The position numbers and the translations under genes were made by a program. Source: Saccopteryx bilineata (lineage: Eukaryota > Chordata > Mammalia > Chiroptera > Emballonuridae). From it: a stretch of DNA of 64,000 nt. The stretch spans positions 102,195,022 to 102,259,021 of the forward strand of contig NC_089492.1 of NCBI RefSeq assembly GCF_036850765.1. The letters are read 5' to 3'. The notes under the pieces are model-generated. The model was not told the DNA's origin and did no database searches. It worked only from the letters and a program-made list of their open reading frames with translations. Position 1 is the stretch's first letter. Every line of letters begins with the position of its first letter. This document shows positions 1 through 12,648 of this stretch, piece by piece.

Positions 1-126
1 TTTTGTCCCCTTACCCGCTTTCTGGTCACGTTGGTGGGTGTAGCACAGAGTTTGAGCACAGCGTGTGCATGTCTACACCTCTGCTGTGTTGACAGCAAGC
101 TCAGGGTGACGTCTGGTTTATCTAGC

Positions 127-305
127 ACCTCAGGTTGATGAATATCAGAGTGACCTGAAGGCTTGTTAAAGCACAGGTGGCTGGGCCCCGCCTTAGAGTT
201 TCTGACTGAAACAGGCCTGGAGTGGAGTCTGACATTTTGCCTTCCTAACAAGTTCCCAGGCAATGCTGAAGTCACTGGCCCAGGGGTCACACTTTGAAAA
301 CCAAT
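127..305. mobile_element. MER5A-like hAT-Charlie MITE (ancient DNA transposon)
   Basis: The segment follows the MER5A consensus almost end to end: a gapped start, GGCTTGTTAAAGCACAGG, then GGGCCCCGCC, GAGTTTCTGACTGA, TAACAAGTTCCCAGG, and an end that reads CACACTTTGAAAACCA. The terminal TTTGAAAACCA is the degenerate inverted end typical of the family. It is a nonautonomous fossil with no coding content. Identification is from the remembered consensus. Confidence 0.8.
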
Positions 306-654
306 TGCGCCAAACACTCAGAATTTTATATCCCTTTTTAAGTACTAAACTAAACTGAAACTAAAACATTTCTGGCCATGTTTTTAGGTAAAAATTATTC
401 TCTTATATTTCAGTCTACTGAAAAAAAAAATTGAATATCTTCTTGATACCGGTACTCATCATTATATGAGCATTGATGAATTGTGGTTGGTTGTAATTTG
501 GGCTCTCTGAGATCACCCTGACGTTAGCCCAGGCTGTTTGAGTTTTTGGTTTGTGTTTTACATTTTCTCTCTCTTCCCTTGAGGTCAGGCACTGACCTTG
601 CGCTGGCTGGTATGCCTGTAGCATATTTTCCTGCCTGGAACTTAAAATTTTTTT
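306..654. other. No recognisable feature
   Basis: About 350 bases of mixed AT-rich unique sequence with an A-run near 421. I see no repeat family, exon or regulatory site that I can support. Confidence 0.5.
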
Positions 655-960
655 TCTTATTAAAATATTCCCACCTATAAAAGTAGAGCAAGTAGAACAA
701 TGAACTCCCATGTACTCAACATCTAGATTTTTAACATTTTGCTTCATTTTGCAGAAGTATTCTAAAGCCAACCCCAGACATCATAACATTCCCCTCCCAA
801 ATATTTCCGACTGCATCTCTAGAACAATAAAGGCATTTCTTGCATAACTACCAGGCCATTATCACAACGAACAAACCCCACAGTAATTCCTCAGTATCAT
901 CTGAAACTCAAACCATATTCAGATTCCAACAGTTGTTCAAAAAAATTCTTTCCTATTGAA
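655..960 (-). mobile_element. Old L1 3'-region fragment, antisense
   Basis: Phrases such as AGTAGAACAATGAACTCCCA, GTACTCAACATCTAG, TTAACATTTTGC and CAGACATCATAACATTCC match the antisense of the 3' part of old mammalian L1 (L1M/L1ME group). The piece is 5'-truncated, diverged and has no open frame. The exact subfamily is uncertain. Confidence 0.6.
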
Positions 961-1030
961 TTGGCATGCAAAAAAAGTCGTCTGCCTGACCTTTGACTGC
1001 GAGGTACTTTTCCCTTAGAATTTGCTATTT

Positions 1031-1041
1031 GGGGGGGGGGG
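1031..1041. repeat. Poly-G run (11 G)
   Basis: An uninterrupted run of 11 G, followed by TCAGG. It is a mononucleotide tract and likely to vary in length. Confidence 0.95.
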
Positions 1042-3404
1042 TCAGGAGATCTGCAGTGAGTTGGGGACACATAGCTGCTGCTAGTTACACAAAGCTGGTG
1101 AAGTGCGTCTGTCATAGACAAGGTGGGTTTTGAGTTGGGATCATGAGAAGGCTGCATGCAGTTCTGGTGTAAGGGCTTAGCGACATCTCTGTTGTCTGCA
1201 CAGACACTTTTACTTTCTTCTCTTTTCTTTGATCTGCAGAGGCAAGAAGACCACGTTTGCGACTTCTAGATCACTGAGTTGCTTTCATGTGGGAGGATGT
1301 ATCTGCTAGAATGTTTATAAAGCAGCAAAGTTGCCCAGGGTCGGAAAAGCAGTTCCTGGCCCTGAGGACTCTTGGCTGACAGTGTTCTAGAGTGTCTGGG
1401 ATGTGTGTTTTATTCTCCACGGGCTTTCCTGTCTCTCTCTGTTAGTAATGCAGCCTCCATTCAGGCTTTGCAGACGGAGAGTATTCATTCCAGCTCCAGG
1501 CCCTGAGGACTCATACACACACACCTAGGTCCCTTGGGTGGCCTGGTTTCCTGCCTGAAATATGATAAATAAATATTGGTGTGCTGTCCCCAGCCCCCTC
1601 TCAGCCCTGCCTCCATGCTCCATCCTTCATGTGGGTGTTTCAAACATGTCACAGACTTCTAATTTAGCTTCCCCATCCCAATCAGAGGTCCCTTGCTGCC
1701 ATTTAAATGCCACAGTGTCCCCGTGGCTGGGGCTGACGTGGATTGGAAAGCAAAGCTGTCCTGTGTCACGCAGCGTTAGCTGTATGGCCATGTGGACCAC
1801 AGCGCGGTGCTAAGAGAGGCTGCCAGCTCGCACCTGGGCTGAGGATGCGATCGCAGGGTTTCCAGGAGGGGAGGACTTTCTGGACAGGGACCTGATTGTC
1901 AGGGTCTTTCAGGGGATTTCAACCACTACATCAAGGTGGGGGAGCAGTAACACTACATATGGAGATGCCTCGAGTGACCCAGAAGGAAGGACTGGAAGAG
2001 ACGGCAGAGTGCATGGCAGATGCCGGACTTCAGTGCAGCGCGGTTCCCTGTGCTGCCACCCCGACCCCCTGACAGCCCCCTTTGTGCATCTGTGTGGTCT
2101 CCAGTGTGTTCCCTCAGGGAACCAGTAATGGGTTATTAATGGGTTAGTGATGGGTCATCACCTTGTTCTTCTCCTTCTCTGGACTGGGAGATTCTCAGGG
2201 GTGGTGATGTTGACCACATTGCTGTTTGAAACATCATGGCACTTAATACATGTGCAGCACATACCAGATGGTACAAAAGTATGCGGGTTTAAGGTTGTGA
2301 GTATGCAAAACAGTTTATTCTGGTATTATTATTTATTAATTATTATATTATTTTCCATGCAAACAACTGAAAACTTGCTTTAGCCCCGTCCCATGTATTA
2401 CTGGAGCCCAGGAAATGGAGGGAAAGGAGGTGTCTTTGTGGTGAATTAGGTTAAGCCCATGGTGCAAAAACAAATCTGAGTTGGTCCCAAATGTCATAGT
2501 CCACCTACCCTGCCCAAGACATGGGGCTTCATTCTAAAATGACTGCTAATGTCTGCTGTTTTGCTGAGAAACCCTTTTCAACATCCTGCTCTTCACCTTT
2601 TCCTGCTTGTCTAACCCTCATTATATTTAGTTCAAAATATTCATGGCAATTACTAGGCCATTTAGAAATATTTCAGTTTTAACCATGTCTTATCCTTGCT
2701 CTAGACCTCATGGTGTATGAGGGCAGCATTTACCCTTGTTCTCTTTCCGTCTCCTTTAGCCCTGGCACTGTGGTTCACACTGACGAGCAGGGACTCCAGT
2801 GTAGCTGCCCAGTGACATGCAAGCCCACTGTACTGTGTGAGTGCTGAAGCAATGGCTCAGCCAGCCATCAGGAGACCGCTCCTAAGTGAGCTTGGGACTG
2901 ATTGGCACATGGGGAAATGGGGAAGGTAAAAAAGAGGAGGGGGCGAGGAAGAGGAAGGAGAGCAGTTTGTCTGTTGGGAAGATCAGGGGAGACTTTGCAC
3001 CTCCCCTGCTGGGTATAATATAAAGGTGTGGCTAATTAGTTTGAAACCACGGGCTACTGGGTGTTTAAGAGACACACGGCGAACTGCCAAGAACTATATA
3101 GAGTGACCGCAGGGAGGGATGGCTACAAAATTTTTAAAACATGATGCTCACTCCAGTTCCTGCTGAGGTTGATGTGGGTGAGTCTGGTTAAGGCAGAAAT
3201 AAACATTGACTTATCAGATGGATATCCACCCTATTTTCTAAGTTCTTTGGACTTCAAAAGAACATGTCCCCAAACACCAGATAATGACAGAGGGAGGGAG
3301 GAAGAGCAGGATTAAGGGGCTCCTGCCTGCAGGCTCTGGTGGTTTAGCTGGAAAAGATACTGGGCTGGGTTGGAGAAGATGGAAAAGTGTAGTTTCAGAC
3401 TTAG
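1042..3404. other. Long stretch without a recognised feature
   Basis: 2.4 kb with only short open frames (83 codons at most) on either strand. A TATTATT-rich patch lies near 2322-2352. I recognise no interspersed repeat with confidence and no splice-flanked conserved exon. It is probably unique intergenic or intronic DNA. Confidence 0.5.
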
Positions 3405-3987
3405 AAAAGTGGTGATTATACAATGTGATCCAGCTATTCCACTCTTAGGTATATATTTACCCAAGATAAATGAAAGTATATGTTTATTCATAGTCTTATC
3501 TATGAATGTTCATAATGGCTTTATTTGTAATAGCCAAAAACTGGAGAGAACTCAAATGTCTGTCAAGAGATGAATGGATAAACATATTGTGGTATATCCA
3601 TACAATGGAAAACTATTTAGAAATAAAGAATGAATAGATGAATCTCAAAATAATTACGCTGAGTGAAAAAAGCCAGATTAATAAAATAAACATACTATAT
3701 ATGGTTCTATTCATATAAAATTCTTGTAAATGTAAACTAATGTGGAGTTACAGAAAATAATATAGTGGTTACTCTGGGATGGAGGTTGTGGTCTGGAAGG
3801 GGCAAGAAGGAGGAGAGTATAAAGACATTTTGAGGACACTTTTGGGGACAGAGGATATGTTTATTATCTTGATTTTAGTAATGATTTTATAAGTGTATAT
3901 GTATGTCAAAACTTATCAAAGTTTACTCTTTAAATGTGTTCAGTTTATTGTCTGTTATTTACACATCAATAGAGCTGTTAAATAAAA
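3405..3987 (+). mobile_element. L1 3' end, sense (old L1M-type)
   Basis: This is the ORF2 end and 3' UTR of an old L1. Landmarks in order are GATCCAGCTATTCCACTC, TAATAGCCAAAAACTGGAG, GATGAATGGATAAACA, ATCCATACAATGGAAAACTA, then the 3' UTR with ATGTCAAAACTTATCAAA and a CATCAATAGAGCTGTTAAATAAAA end. It is 5'-truncated, has stops in the ORF2 frame and lacks a long poly-A, so it is an inactive fossil. Confidence 0.85.
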
Positions 3988-4389
3988 GTGGTGATTGAGT
4001 GATTCAGTACAGTTCAATTAAACAAACCATTATTGCAAACTTAGTACATTCCCATCCCTGAATGAGAATTAATACATTTCAACAGAAATGAGAGAAGGAA
4101 GAATAGACAAACTCAAGGAGCTTAAGACAGCAAGGAAGAGCCACTATAAAACAGGACACAATGAAGGCACACCTCGATGAAAGGAACAGCCTTTGGCTAC
4201 TAGTCAGGGAAAGCTCCAGCTGGCTGTAGGGTCTGAGATGGAATTCACTGAGTCGAGGGAAAGTTAAGAGCAGGAAGGTGCCAAATGCACAAGGCCTGAA
4301 AGATAGAATCAACAAGCTGTGTGTTGAATAACAAGGGGAAGTCAGGTGCAATATGAGAAGGGCTAATAGAAGAGACTAAGGCTAAATGG

Positions 4390-4670
4390 GCTAGTGATCA
4401 AGGGCATGCGGGATGGATCCAAACTGCCTGGCTGAGTGTCCTGGCTGTGCCACTTAGAAAAGGGGCAGTCTTTGGAGAGATTACTTCACTTCTCTGTGCC
4501 TCACTTTTTTCATCTGTAAAATGGGAATAGTCGTAGTCCATGCCTCATAGGATTATAGTGAACATTAAATGAGTTAATACATATGTGAGAAGTATTTAGA
4601 ACAATGCCTGGAGTAAACTAAGTGCTCAGAAAATGTTATTGCCAATGCCATTATTATAATTATTATTTAT
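4390..4670 (+). mobile_element. MIR SINE, sense
   Basis: A nearly full-length MIR. The core carries CTGGCTGTGCCACTTA, TTACTTCACTTCTCTGTGCC, CATCTGTAAAATGGGAATAG, then AAATGAGTTAATACATATG and an AACAATGCCTGG end. This is the ancient tRNA-derived SINE shared by all mammals. Confidence 0.85.
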
Positions 4671-4739
4671 CTACTATTGGGGAGGACCTGGAATGCCATG
4701 ATCATAAGGATACAAGCTGTGGGTATAGCAGTGAGAGCC

Positions 4740-5160
4740 CCTGAACAAGATCTGCTTCTAGCTTGTCCCTACTCAGGGCCTTTGCACTTGCCACTCTGCC
4801 TGGAAAACTCTTCCCTGAGACGTCCTCTGGTACTTCTTTAGTGCCTCCCATAAAATCTAAACACAGTCACATATCAGGACTAAAAGAATATGAGGTGCTT
4901 GGAAGCTCCTGATGCCCCTCACACCCCTCATATCTCTCAGGTCTCTGCTTAAATGTCACCTGATCAAAGAGGCTTTTGCTGACCACACCATGTTGAAAAT
5001 AGCAAAGATATGTATCTATATATTGCTTAATTTCCTTCCCTCCTACTAGAATGTAAACTCCACAAAGACTACATTTTGTCTGCCACTGTAGCCTCTGAAC
5101 CTGAGCACTTCCTGGAATGTAGTACATGCTCAATAAATATTGGTTGATTGAAAGACTTAC
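4740..5160 (+). mobile_element. L2 LINE 3' end, sense
   Basis: The piece contains CAGGGCCTTTGCACTTGCC, CTCTGCCTGGAAAACTCTTC, then GGTCTCTGCTTAAATGTCAC, AGAATGTAAACTCCACAAAG and CTCAATAAATATTGGTTGA. These are successive landmarks of the L2 3' end. A short run of unrelated sequence between about 4850 and 4900 suggests an internal indel. Confidence 0.85.
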
Positions 5161-5599
5161 CAAACTGTGTCCTGCGGTGAATCACTTAGGGTCTTCAGGC
5201 CTCAGTCTCCTCACCTGTAAATTGTGGGATTTGCACACCAGTAAGTCTTTCAGCCTGAAAATAACCTGATTCTGTGAGGAGTCTGGTGTGGTGTCCTGAA
5301 CAAGGGACTGATGTGGTGAAGAAACTATGGGGAGCGCATTAGAGTCATGGGATAAGGAAGGGCAGGGCCAGAGAGCTTCCCGACTAAAGGGGGGCAGGGA
5401 GGTCAGAGGCCATGGCCAACAGAGCCACACTGACATGTAGAAATGTAGAAGCACCTCTCTCTGTTTATGAACTAGTGCCCTGGTAGACAGGATCTGAACT
5501 GGTAGTGTGCCTGTGCTCAGTACTATGCATTCTAAGAGGGTATACTCCTTCCTGCCCCACAGGGTACTTCTGGTCTAGGCCCATGTTGTTTGACCTCCC

Positions 5600-6085
5600 C
5601 ACCTTTTTATAACAGCTTTTTTTGAGCTATAACTCACCAGCCATACAATTCATTCATTTAAAATGTGCAGTTCAGTGGTTCTTAGTATGTTCACAGAGTT
5701 GTGCAACCAACACCTCAATGTCTAGTACATTTTCATCACCCCAGAAAGAACCCCACACCTGTTAGCAGTCACACCTATTTCCCTCTCTTTCAAACCCTGG
5801 CAACCACTGACCTGCTTTCTGTTTCTTTGCAATTCTGGACATTTCATATAAATGGAATCATACAATAGGTGGCCTTTTGCAGCTGGCTTCTTTCACTTAG
5901 TATATTGTTTTTCAAGTTTATACAAGTGGTAACGTGTATGGTTAAATAACGTTCCATTGTTTGGCTATAACACATTCTGTTTATCAGTTCTCTGGTTGAT
6001 GAACATCTGAGTTGATTCCACTTTTGGGCTACTATGAATAGTGCTGCTATAAGCATTTATATACAAGTTTTTGTTACCCTTATTT
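5600..6085 (-). mobile_element. L1 3' region, antisense (L1M-type)
   Basis: Antisense L1 3' region with AAAATGTGCAGTTCAGTGG, GTTGTGCAACCAACACC, CATTTTCATCACCCC, ATATAAATGGAATCATACAA and GATGAACATCTGAGTTGA. The order is that of the L1M 3' region on the opposite strand. It is degenerate, and the short open frames here are remnants or chance. Confidence 0.82.
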
Positions 6086-6336
6086 AAAAAAAAAGCTTCT
6101 TTTTTGTTTTTGAGACTTAAGCATGTCCTACCCCAACACATGCTCTTTGAAATTACAAAGTGAGTCCTGTTATTTAAAGGTAATTTTGAATATGATGTTC
6201 TAAGCTCTCTCCCCTCTCCACTGGGTGCTGTGCTCTCTCCTGCCCATGCCCTGCACTTGAGAATCCCTGCTCTAGATACATTCAGGGAACGAATATGCCA
6301 TAACAAGGCGGTGTCAATAAATGCCAAAAAAGTGGC

Positions 6337-6720
6337 ATGTGGGGGTCATCGTTTTTATGCCATGAGTTGTTCCATTTGGATAGGGAGCTGACTCCAGGTT
6401 CTGTGCATAAGGAGCGCATTAGGCTGAGGGGGCGTGGAGGCTGGGAGAGGGGCGGACACACGTGTCAGAAGAGGAGCCAGGCAGATGGCTCTGATTTATC
6501 CGTGTGTGTTCCGGGCCAGGAAGGAGCCCTGGTCAACCACTGCTGCCGCGAGGCTTCCGTGCTGCTCGGCCCCGGCAGCCTGGGCCTCTGCCCTCACACC
6601 TGTGCCCCTGGGGGAAGCAGGGCGGCAGTGGCTGGAAGACGCCTGTTGTTCCTCAAGTTCAGCAATTAGCACCATCTCTTTAAGGGCAGACCGCTTCTTG
6701 GTTCTAATCTGAAATGTCAG
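6337..6720. other. GC- and CpG-richer unique patch
   Basis: About 380 bases clearly richer in GC and CpG than their flanks (for example GGGCGTGG, GGCGGACACACGTG, GCTGCCGCGAGG, CTCGGCCCCGG). Two overlapping plus-strand open frames of 110 and 92 codons run through it, which high GC alone can explain. No known domain is recognised. It could be a degraded CpG island or a regulatory element. Confidence 0.4.
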
Positions 6721-8164
6721 TTATTACACGCTTTTGATTTAAGTATAGAAGCGCCTCGCTTATGCTCTCAGGAGTAAGACAGAAATAGCTAGTGAGTGTG
6801 GGTGAGTAATCTTCTAAAAGCACTCACAGGGATCATCCTTGCATGGCATGGTGTACTATTTGAGTGAGTGCGGGAGTCAGGCATTTAGAGTTGGGGGGAG
6901 GGCAGGCGGAAGGTCTGGGGGGAATACTGGGTTAAGTCGCTTACAGTTTCTGTACTGGGTGATCTGCACAGCACCTGATATTCTTGTAGTCCCAAATGTG
7001 TGACTATGGTTAGATTTTATGGGAGGTACTAACAAGCACAAGATGCAGACCTTGAATCTTAGGTTAGGTGCCAGTTAGCAGGAGCAACACCTCAGCACAG
7101 GTAAGGGGATACATTTGAAAGTGCTGCATGGTAGGAGCTGTGAGAGCTGTTACAGTGGGGGAGGTAGGGATCACTGTGGACTGGGGTGGTCAGGGAAGGT
7201 TTCCTGGAGGAGGTAGCACGTGAAATGGTGGAGATATTAGGGATAGGATGTTTTGCTTTTATTTGATTCTCAACCTGCCTTTGTCTTCTAAGGATGGAAA
7301 CACTTATACAAGAAGATTAACAAACATACCTTGAGAATTGAGGCCACAAATGGAAAGAAATGGGCTAATCTAGTGGCTCAGATTGAGCACTACAGTTGGT
7401 TTGAACTTCTTGGCATCCAGGACATGAAAACCAGGTTAATTATGCAGCTCTGTTGATCAGAAAGGGAAAAATCTACTGGCTCTTGAGGAGAGGCAAAATT
7501 GTTCCTGGCACATTTTTCTCAAATCATTTTCTCATGTAGGAGTTTACACAAAGGACACAAGGGCATAATGGACATTGATTCATGGGCAACAAAAGCCTTT
7601 ATAAATGTGGAAGATTGAAGACCCAGGTGTGACATGTTGAAGGTAATTGGGCCAGTGGCTAAACTGGCAAGATCCAGTTGTATGGCTTTTGGGGACTCTG
7701 ACTTGAAGCAATGTGTACTTAGACAAGATTCACTAGCAGAGCAGGTAGAGGGGAGAACCCGATGGAGCCCATCTGGTGGAAATCCAGAGGACAAACCTTC
7801 TTGGCCCTGAGGAGATTGTACCCAGGGGAAGGATGATCATGCTCTCAGTCTGGGTTCCCGCTCTCCAATGTGTAATTACGCTGTCTGAGGATCACATGGG
7901 TGCTGACTGTTCTGGTGGCCAAGGGCAGAAAAGGAAACACACATCCGGTTGCAGAGTCCAGAGCTGGTCTTGTCTTTGTTACCAGCACCCTTAGGATACT
8001 ATTCCCTGGTCCATGTTAACTGAGGCCTTAAATACCTGCTTTTGTCCCTGACAAGTTCTTAAGCAGTTTGAAGTCCAGAAAGGATAATTTCACTCAAAAT
8101 TTATTTTAAAATAAATCCAAAACCATAAATCCAAGATCAGAAATGATTATATGCTCGTAGGTGG
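6721..8164. other. Mostly unfeatured; one short L2-like remnant
   Basis: Unique-looking sequence. Around 7185-7235 the phrase GGTCAGGGAAGGTTTCCTGG with GAGGAGGTAGCACGTGAAAT fits antisense L2 (a reversed part of the L2 3' end). Nothing else is recognised, and the longest open frame is 91 codons on the minus strand. Confidence 0.45.
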
Positions 8165-8320
8165 CTTTGCAATCATTCCTACTATTAATAGCTGCCATTT
8201 TTTGAGTATTATTCTTGTCCCAGGCATTTTACCTACATTATATTTACGTCACCCTCATAACTTCTGGAAGTATGTACTGTTATTATTTCCATTTTCTCAG
8301 AGGGACTGGGGATTGTGTAG
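8165..8320 (-). mobile_element. MIR SINE, antisense
   Basis: A reversed MIR 3' half: AATAGCTGCCATTTTTTGAG, CCCAGGCATTTTACCTACAT, ACTGTTATTATTTCCATTTT and CTCAGAGGGACTGGGG. It is diverged and incomplete. Confidence 0.65.
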
Positions 8321-8892
8321 ATTGAGAACCTCTTTTAAGCCTCCAGTTTGAGGAAGATTCTAGTTGGCCTCACTTGGAGTCTGGTGGACCGAGTCTTGGA
8401 TCCCCCTCGAATCCGTGGCCATGGGTGTCTTCCTCTCCCCTCTCCTGCTCATTGTCTCTGGCTGGGGTCATCTGTTCCAAGCTTGCCCTGAGCTCTCCTG
8501 CAAGTCCTTAGCCTTTTGTATGAGATGACTTCCTTGTCTGATCTCAAAGGCTCTTCTTCTGGGCCTCATGCTTCTATATTCTGTCCTCAGAGTCACACCC
8601 TTTCTCACCCTTCTGCTTGAGCTGATGCTTTCTACCTCCCATCAGTCCCTTCCAAGGATCATAAAAGCAGAGTCCAGGTCTCTGTTTTTAAAGCCACTTC
8701 TCGTTCGGGACCTCCCAGCTCGTTCCTGCTACCCATCAGGGATACTGCAGATCAGGAATCGATAATGACGGGTCTAGCCCAGCTCACATTTCCATGCCCC
8801 TTGCTCATCTGGGTCCCCTGGTTGGCACTCCATTCGGCCCCTTTCGTGGAGAATAGCTGCCATTATCATTTTATCATATCGTAAATCCTTTA

Positions 8893-9123
8893 GCCCTGGC
8901 CAGTGGCGCAGTGGATAGAGCATCATCCTGGAGCGCCAAGGTCACCGGCTAGATCCCAGGGTTGCTGGCTCAATATTGAGGGCACTGGTTTGAGCACAGG
9001 TCAGAGCACACATGAGAAGCAATCAATTGATGCATAACTAAATGGAGCAATGCATTGGTGCCTCTCTCTGTCTCTCGCTCTCAGTCTCTCTCTCCTTTTC
9101 TCTCTTTCAAAAAAAAATATTTT
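8893..9123 (+). mobile_element. tRNA-derived bat SINE (type B, diverged), sense
   Basis: The head reads GCCCTGGCCAGTGGCGCAGT GGATAGAGCATC, a degenerate tRNA-like A box. A diverged B box near GGCTAGATCCC follows, then a body with CACATGAGAAGCAATCAATT and a CTCTCTCTGTCTCTC pyrimidine-rich region ending in an A-rich tail at about 9110-9123. The layout matches the other type-B copies in this window but is more diverged. I see no convincing target-site duplication. Confidence 0.75.
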
Positions 9124-10319
9124 AAATTATATTAACATTTTCCCTCACACCATTGGAGGAAGAGGGAAACATTTTGCCAAGCTCTCTTACTTCTGAAGGA
9201 TTTGGGATGCCAGCTACCTTTGGACCGAGTATGCGTTTATTCCTATGGGAAGAGATTGTGTATCTGGGGATAATGCCAGATTGGTCCCATCATGTTGGGA
9301 AAGCTGGTGACCAGCTGAATAACTCGGGTTTATGCTGAAATTCCCGCCTTTGTCCTTATTCAGGCTCCTTTTTGCTCCCATCTGACCTTTGTCACCAGGA
9401 ATGGGATGAGATGAGCTAGATGGCCTCAGACACATGCTTTCAGAGGCCCAGAAGGAAGCTCTTTTCAGAACACCAGGGCTCTTTTGTATCCTCTGAAGCC
9501 TTTGGAGGACAGTATTTTTAATGGGATCAACTTGGCCTCTTATATTTGGCTCTCTCGGGAAGCACTGACCTGGGAAGGCAAAGAGGCGGATGTCTAAAAG
9601 ATACATGTGAGGTCTCCCTTGGGCCTGCATACCTGAAATTGTGCTGACAGCCTCACTTCTTCCACCAACATAATGGCTACCATGGATGAAGGCTTTAAGT
9701 GTATGACCTATGTAATCTACACAGTAACCTAACATATCTGTTCTCCCATTTTACAGAAAAGGAAGTGGCAGGACCAGGATAGGAACCCCCGGTGCTGTGG
9801 GAAATCCTCAGGCTGTCAGGCCCAGAGTGGTCAAAGCTCAAAGCTTGTCCTGGGAGAAAGTCCTACCTTCTTCAGATGGTCCTTCTTTGGCCCCTGTCGA
9901 TCTCAGTGCTCTCTGACTTGGGCCTGTGGGTGGGAGAGGTGTTTCCTCCTTAGGTAAGGAACCTTGCAGCACCAACCAGCAGAGACCTGTCTGGTGGAAG
10001 ATTGATCCCAAGCTCATGCCAAATGATGGGCTGAAGTGATTTTGTAGCATTCCTCATCATTTGAACCCAGACCTGATATTACACAACCAAATACAGGAAA
10101 TGCCAAGATTTTGGCTGTGTCCCATCTTTTCCCTGATGTCCTCTCAAGACAAACTCAGTCCTTCTTGATTTTTTTTTCTTTGAAAGTGTCGGCATTTGGA
10201 TCCTGTAATATCCAATCTCAGGATTATTCGCGAGTCCTTCTTGGTAGCACCCCCTCATACTGCTTTAGGTATCAGGGGCCCCTGGTCTCTTGCCACCCGC
10301 CTGCCTAGAGTCGGTAAGA
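9124..10319. other. No strong feature; possible MIR remnant near 9700-9790
   Basis: TTCTCCCATTTTACAGAAAA at about 9741 is a typical antisense MIR core phrase, but the flanks are too diverged for certainty. A 173-codon minus-strand open frame at 9214-9735 shows no recognisable domain and its length is not beyond chance. Confidence 0.4.
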
Positions 10320-10700
10320 CCTCCAGTCAGAAAAACCTAAGAGATCATGTAGTTTGAGCTACTCATTTTATCGGTGAGGAGAAAGACCAGCAGTAGGGTC
10401 TTTTTCATGGGAGAAAGAAAAGTTATAAAACCTTGTTGAAAGAATCCCAAACTGCAGGGAACAGATTGGGAGCTTTGTATATTGTTTGTTTTGGTGGATG
10501 CTTTACTGCACGCTTGGGATTTCTCCATTTAGATCTAAAATCCTCTTACTTAATTAACTCCATTCTCCCCCTATACTTCCATCTTACTTATGTTTTAGGC
10601 TGGCTCTGATTTTTCATATCAAATCATAGATCTCAGAACTAGAAGGAAACTTTGTGGTCATGAAGTACATTTCCTCCAGAGCAACTGTTTTAGATTATTG
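10320..10700 (-). mobile_element. MIR3-like remnants, antisense (two pieces)
   Basis: Two short pieces, about 10335-10400 (AAGAGATCATGTAGTTTGAG, ATTTTATCGGTGAGGAGAAA) and 10620-10690 (ATAGATCTCAGAACTAGAAG, GTGGTCATGAAG). They resemble the antisense MIR3/THER-type phrase for 'assessed, pair of bases, then gradient of lymph-node-like CCTCATTTTACAG'. Both are weak matches. Confidence 0.4.
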
Positions 10701-12648
10701 TTTAAATCATTCTCAAGAAATGCCATAGGTATCCACTGTTGGGCTGAGAACAGTGCTTCAAGGATAACACCCCAGAAGTTCTTGTTATTTGTGAATTTTT
10801 GGAGGAACCAAGACTAGTTGTCTTTATTTATTTTTGAGATACAGGTTTTCTTATTTTGAACTGACGGCAAAGCCCACTTGTGTGAATGTCAGTGGGTGAA
10901 ACTGTTGGCCCGCTTCTGTGATGATCTTGTAGTACAAGGTGGGTGAAAATCTAATTGGCTTGAGGCCATTAGATTTTTTACAAAGAGCCTGTAAATGAAA
11001 GCAGAAGATTTTAGTTCAAAGAAAGAAATGATTATGGTGAACAATAAAGGCCAAAAATAGGACCTATTTAAGGAATAATTAAATAATTGACTGATGTATC
11101 TGTTAACTGGTTTCTGTTGCAACCAGGGTTCCGTCCTTTAGGCATGACTGTCTGTGTATGTGTGCGTGACAGTGATTATTGACCACTCAACTAGGTGTCG
11201 TGTGATGGTCCCAGCCAGGGAAATTCAGATCTGAGATTAGGTAAAAGAGGTGGGTGACAGTAGGTTTCAGCTCTCCAAATTTCTCTTTATCTGTTTCCTG
11301 CTTACAGTAAAAATTGAGAAAAATCCAGCCATTTACTTAATAAACACACCTAGAAATAAATTTAAGTGATTACTTCCATGCCCGAGGCTAAAGGTAAGGG
11401 GTAACTATTATCTTTGGAGTGGAAAGAAAGTGCCATCTGTTCTGTTGGAGATGAATTAGACTACATTAACAAAATAAACATTAAAATAATATATCAGAAA
11501 TATTTATACTTTCTCCATTTATTCTTTGTGCTCTTGCTCTTATATCTTGCAAAAATACTTTGACTTGAATGCCTTAGAAACAAAGTGACATCTGGCATCT
11601 CTTAAATTTCTCTTGGCCATCAGGACAAATGTACGGAAGAACCCAGGCCCCACTGGGGCTACAGGCCTTCCTCCTCATGGGCTTGGCCTGTGGCGGCTCT
11701 AGATGCCAGACCCTCAAAACCCATGTATCGACATAGACCTTGTTCTCTGAAAATATTCAAGTTCAGATGAAGGAAATGTTTTAGCCTTAATATGTGCTTA
11801 AGTCATGTTTAACTCTAAGAGAAATTTAGCCATGTGCTTCTAATTAATTTGTATTTAATTCTTCAGTTTTTTTTTTTAAAATAAGAAGTTCCATGATGAG
11901 TAAGCCTGGAAATGAAGCTTTCTGAAGTTTTATCGACAAAAACAAAAAAAACAACAAAACAAAAAAAATACAGTGTTTATTGAAAGGTACAACTAATGGC
12001 CAAGACCTGTTGAATAGCCAGATTGGGTTCTCAGGGTGACCTGTGGGTGGAATTCTGAAGAGATGTTTTGTTTGAACTCCTGGTGATCGAAGCCACAGGG
12101 TAACTAGCTTCAAAGTGGTCTCATCTCAAACTCTACCCCTTCCCTACAGAGCCACTGTGCTGCCACCATACCTTTTGTGGTTTTCTTTCAAGGGTTTTTA
12201 TTCAATGCCAAATCTTTCTCTGTACATTTCAGTCATCCCCTTCTACATTTTTCTTGTTCCTACCCTTCTCCCTTTCACTTGGGGGAAATGTCTTATGAAA
12301 AGAGGTCAAGTATCTTGGCTGAAGTTCCGATGGTGCTAGAAATAGAACTCTGGGCCATTGACCCCTCACACCCCAGACCCAAAGATGAGACCACCCATCA
12401 GGATCCTGGCTGTCCCCAGAGCTGCTTCCCAGAACCAGCCACTTGGCAGATTGTGCCTTTTAGAACATAGAGCATTACTGCACGGAAGGGGATTTCTCCG
12501 TTTTCCTGCCCACCACCCCCTTCTCCCACTTCCAGCCAAAAGAGCTAGCTTTGACCAAGTTTAGGAAAAGTGTTAATGTGAAGAGCTGAAAGAACCAAGG
12601 GCATTTATTGCAATAAACTTGCAAGCCCAGAAGTTGGTTTTAACCTGA
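10701..12648. other. No recognisable feature
   Basis: About 1.95 kb of AT-leaning sequence with only short open frames (97 codons at most). A purine-rich CAAAAACAAAAAAAACAACA tract lies near 11938-11968. I identify no repeat or conserved exon. Confidence 0.5.

Noticed and set aside
9214..9735. 173-codon minus-strand open frame
   Set aside because: Length is not beyond chance for 64 kb on six frames, with no recognisable domain and no repeat or splice context. Not reported as coding.
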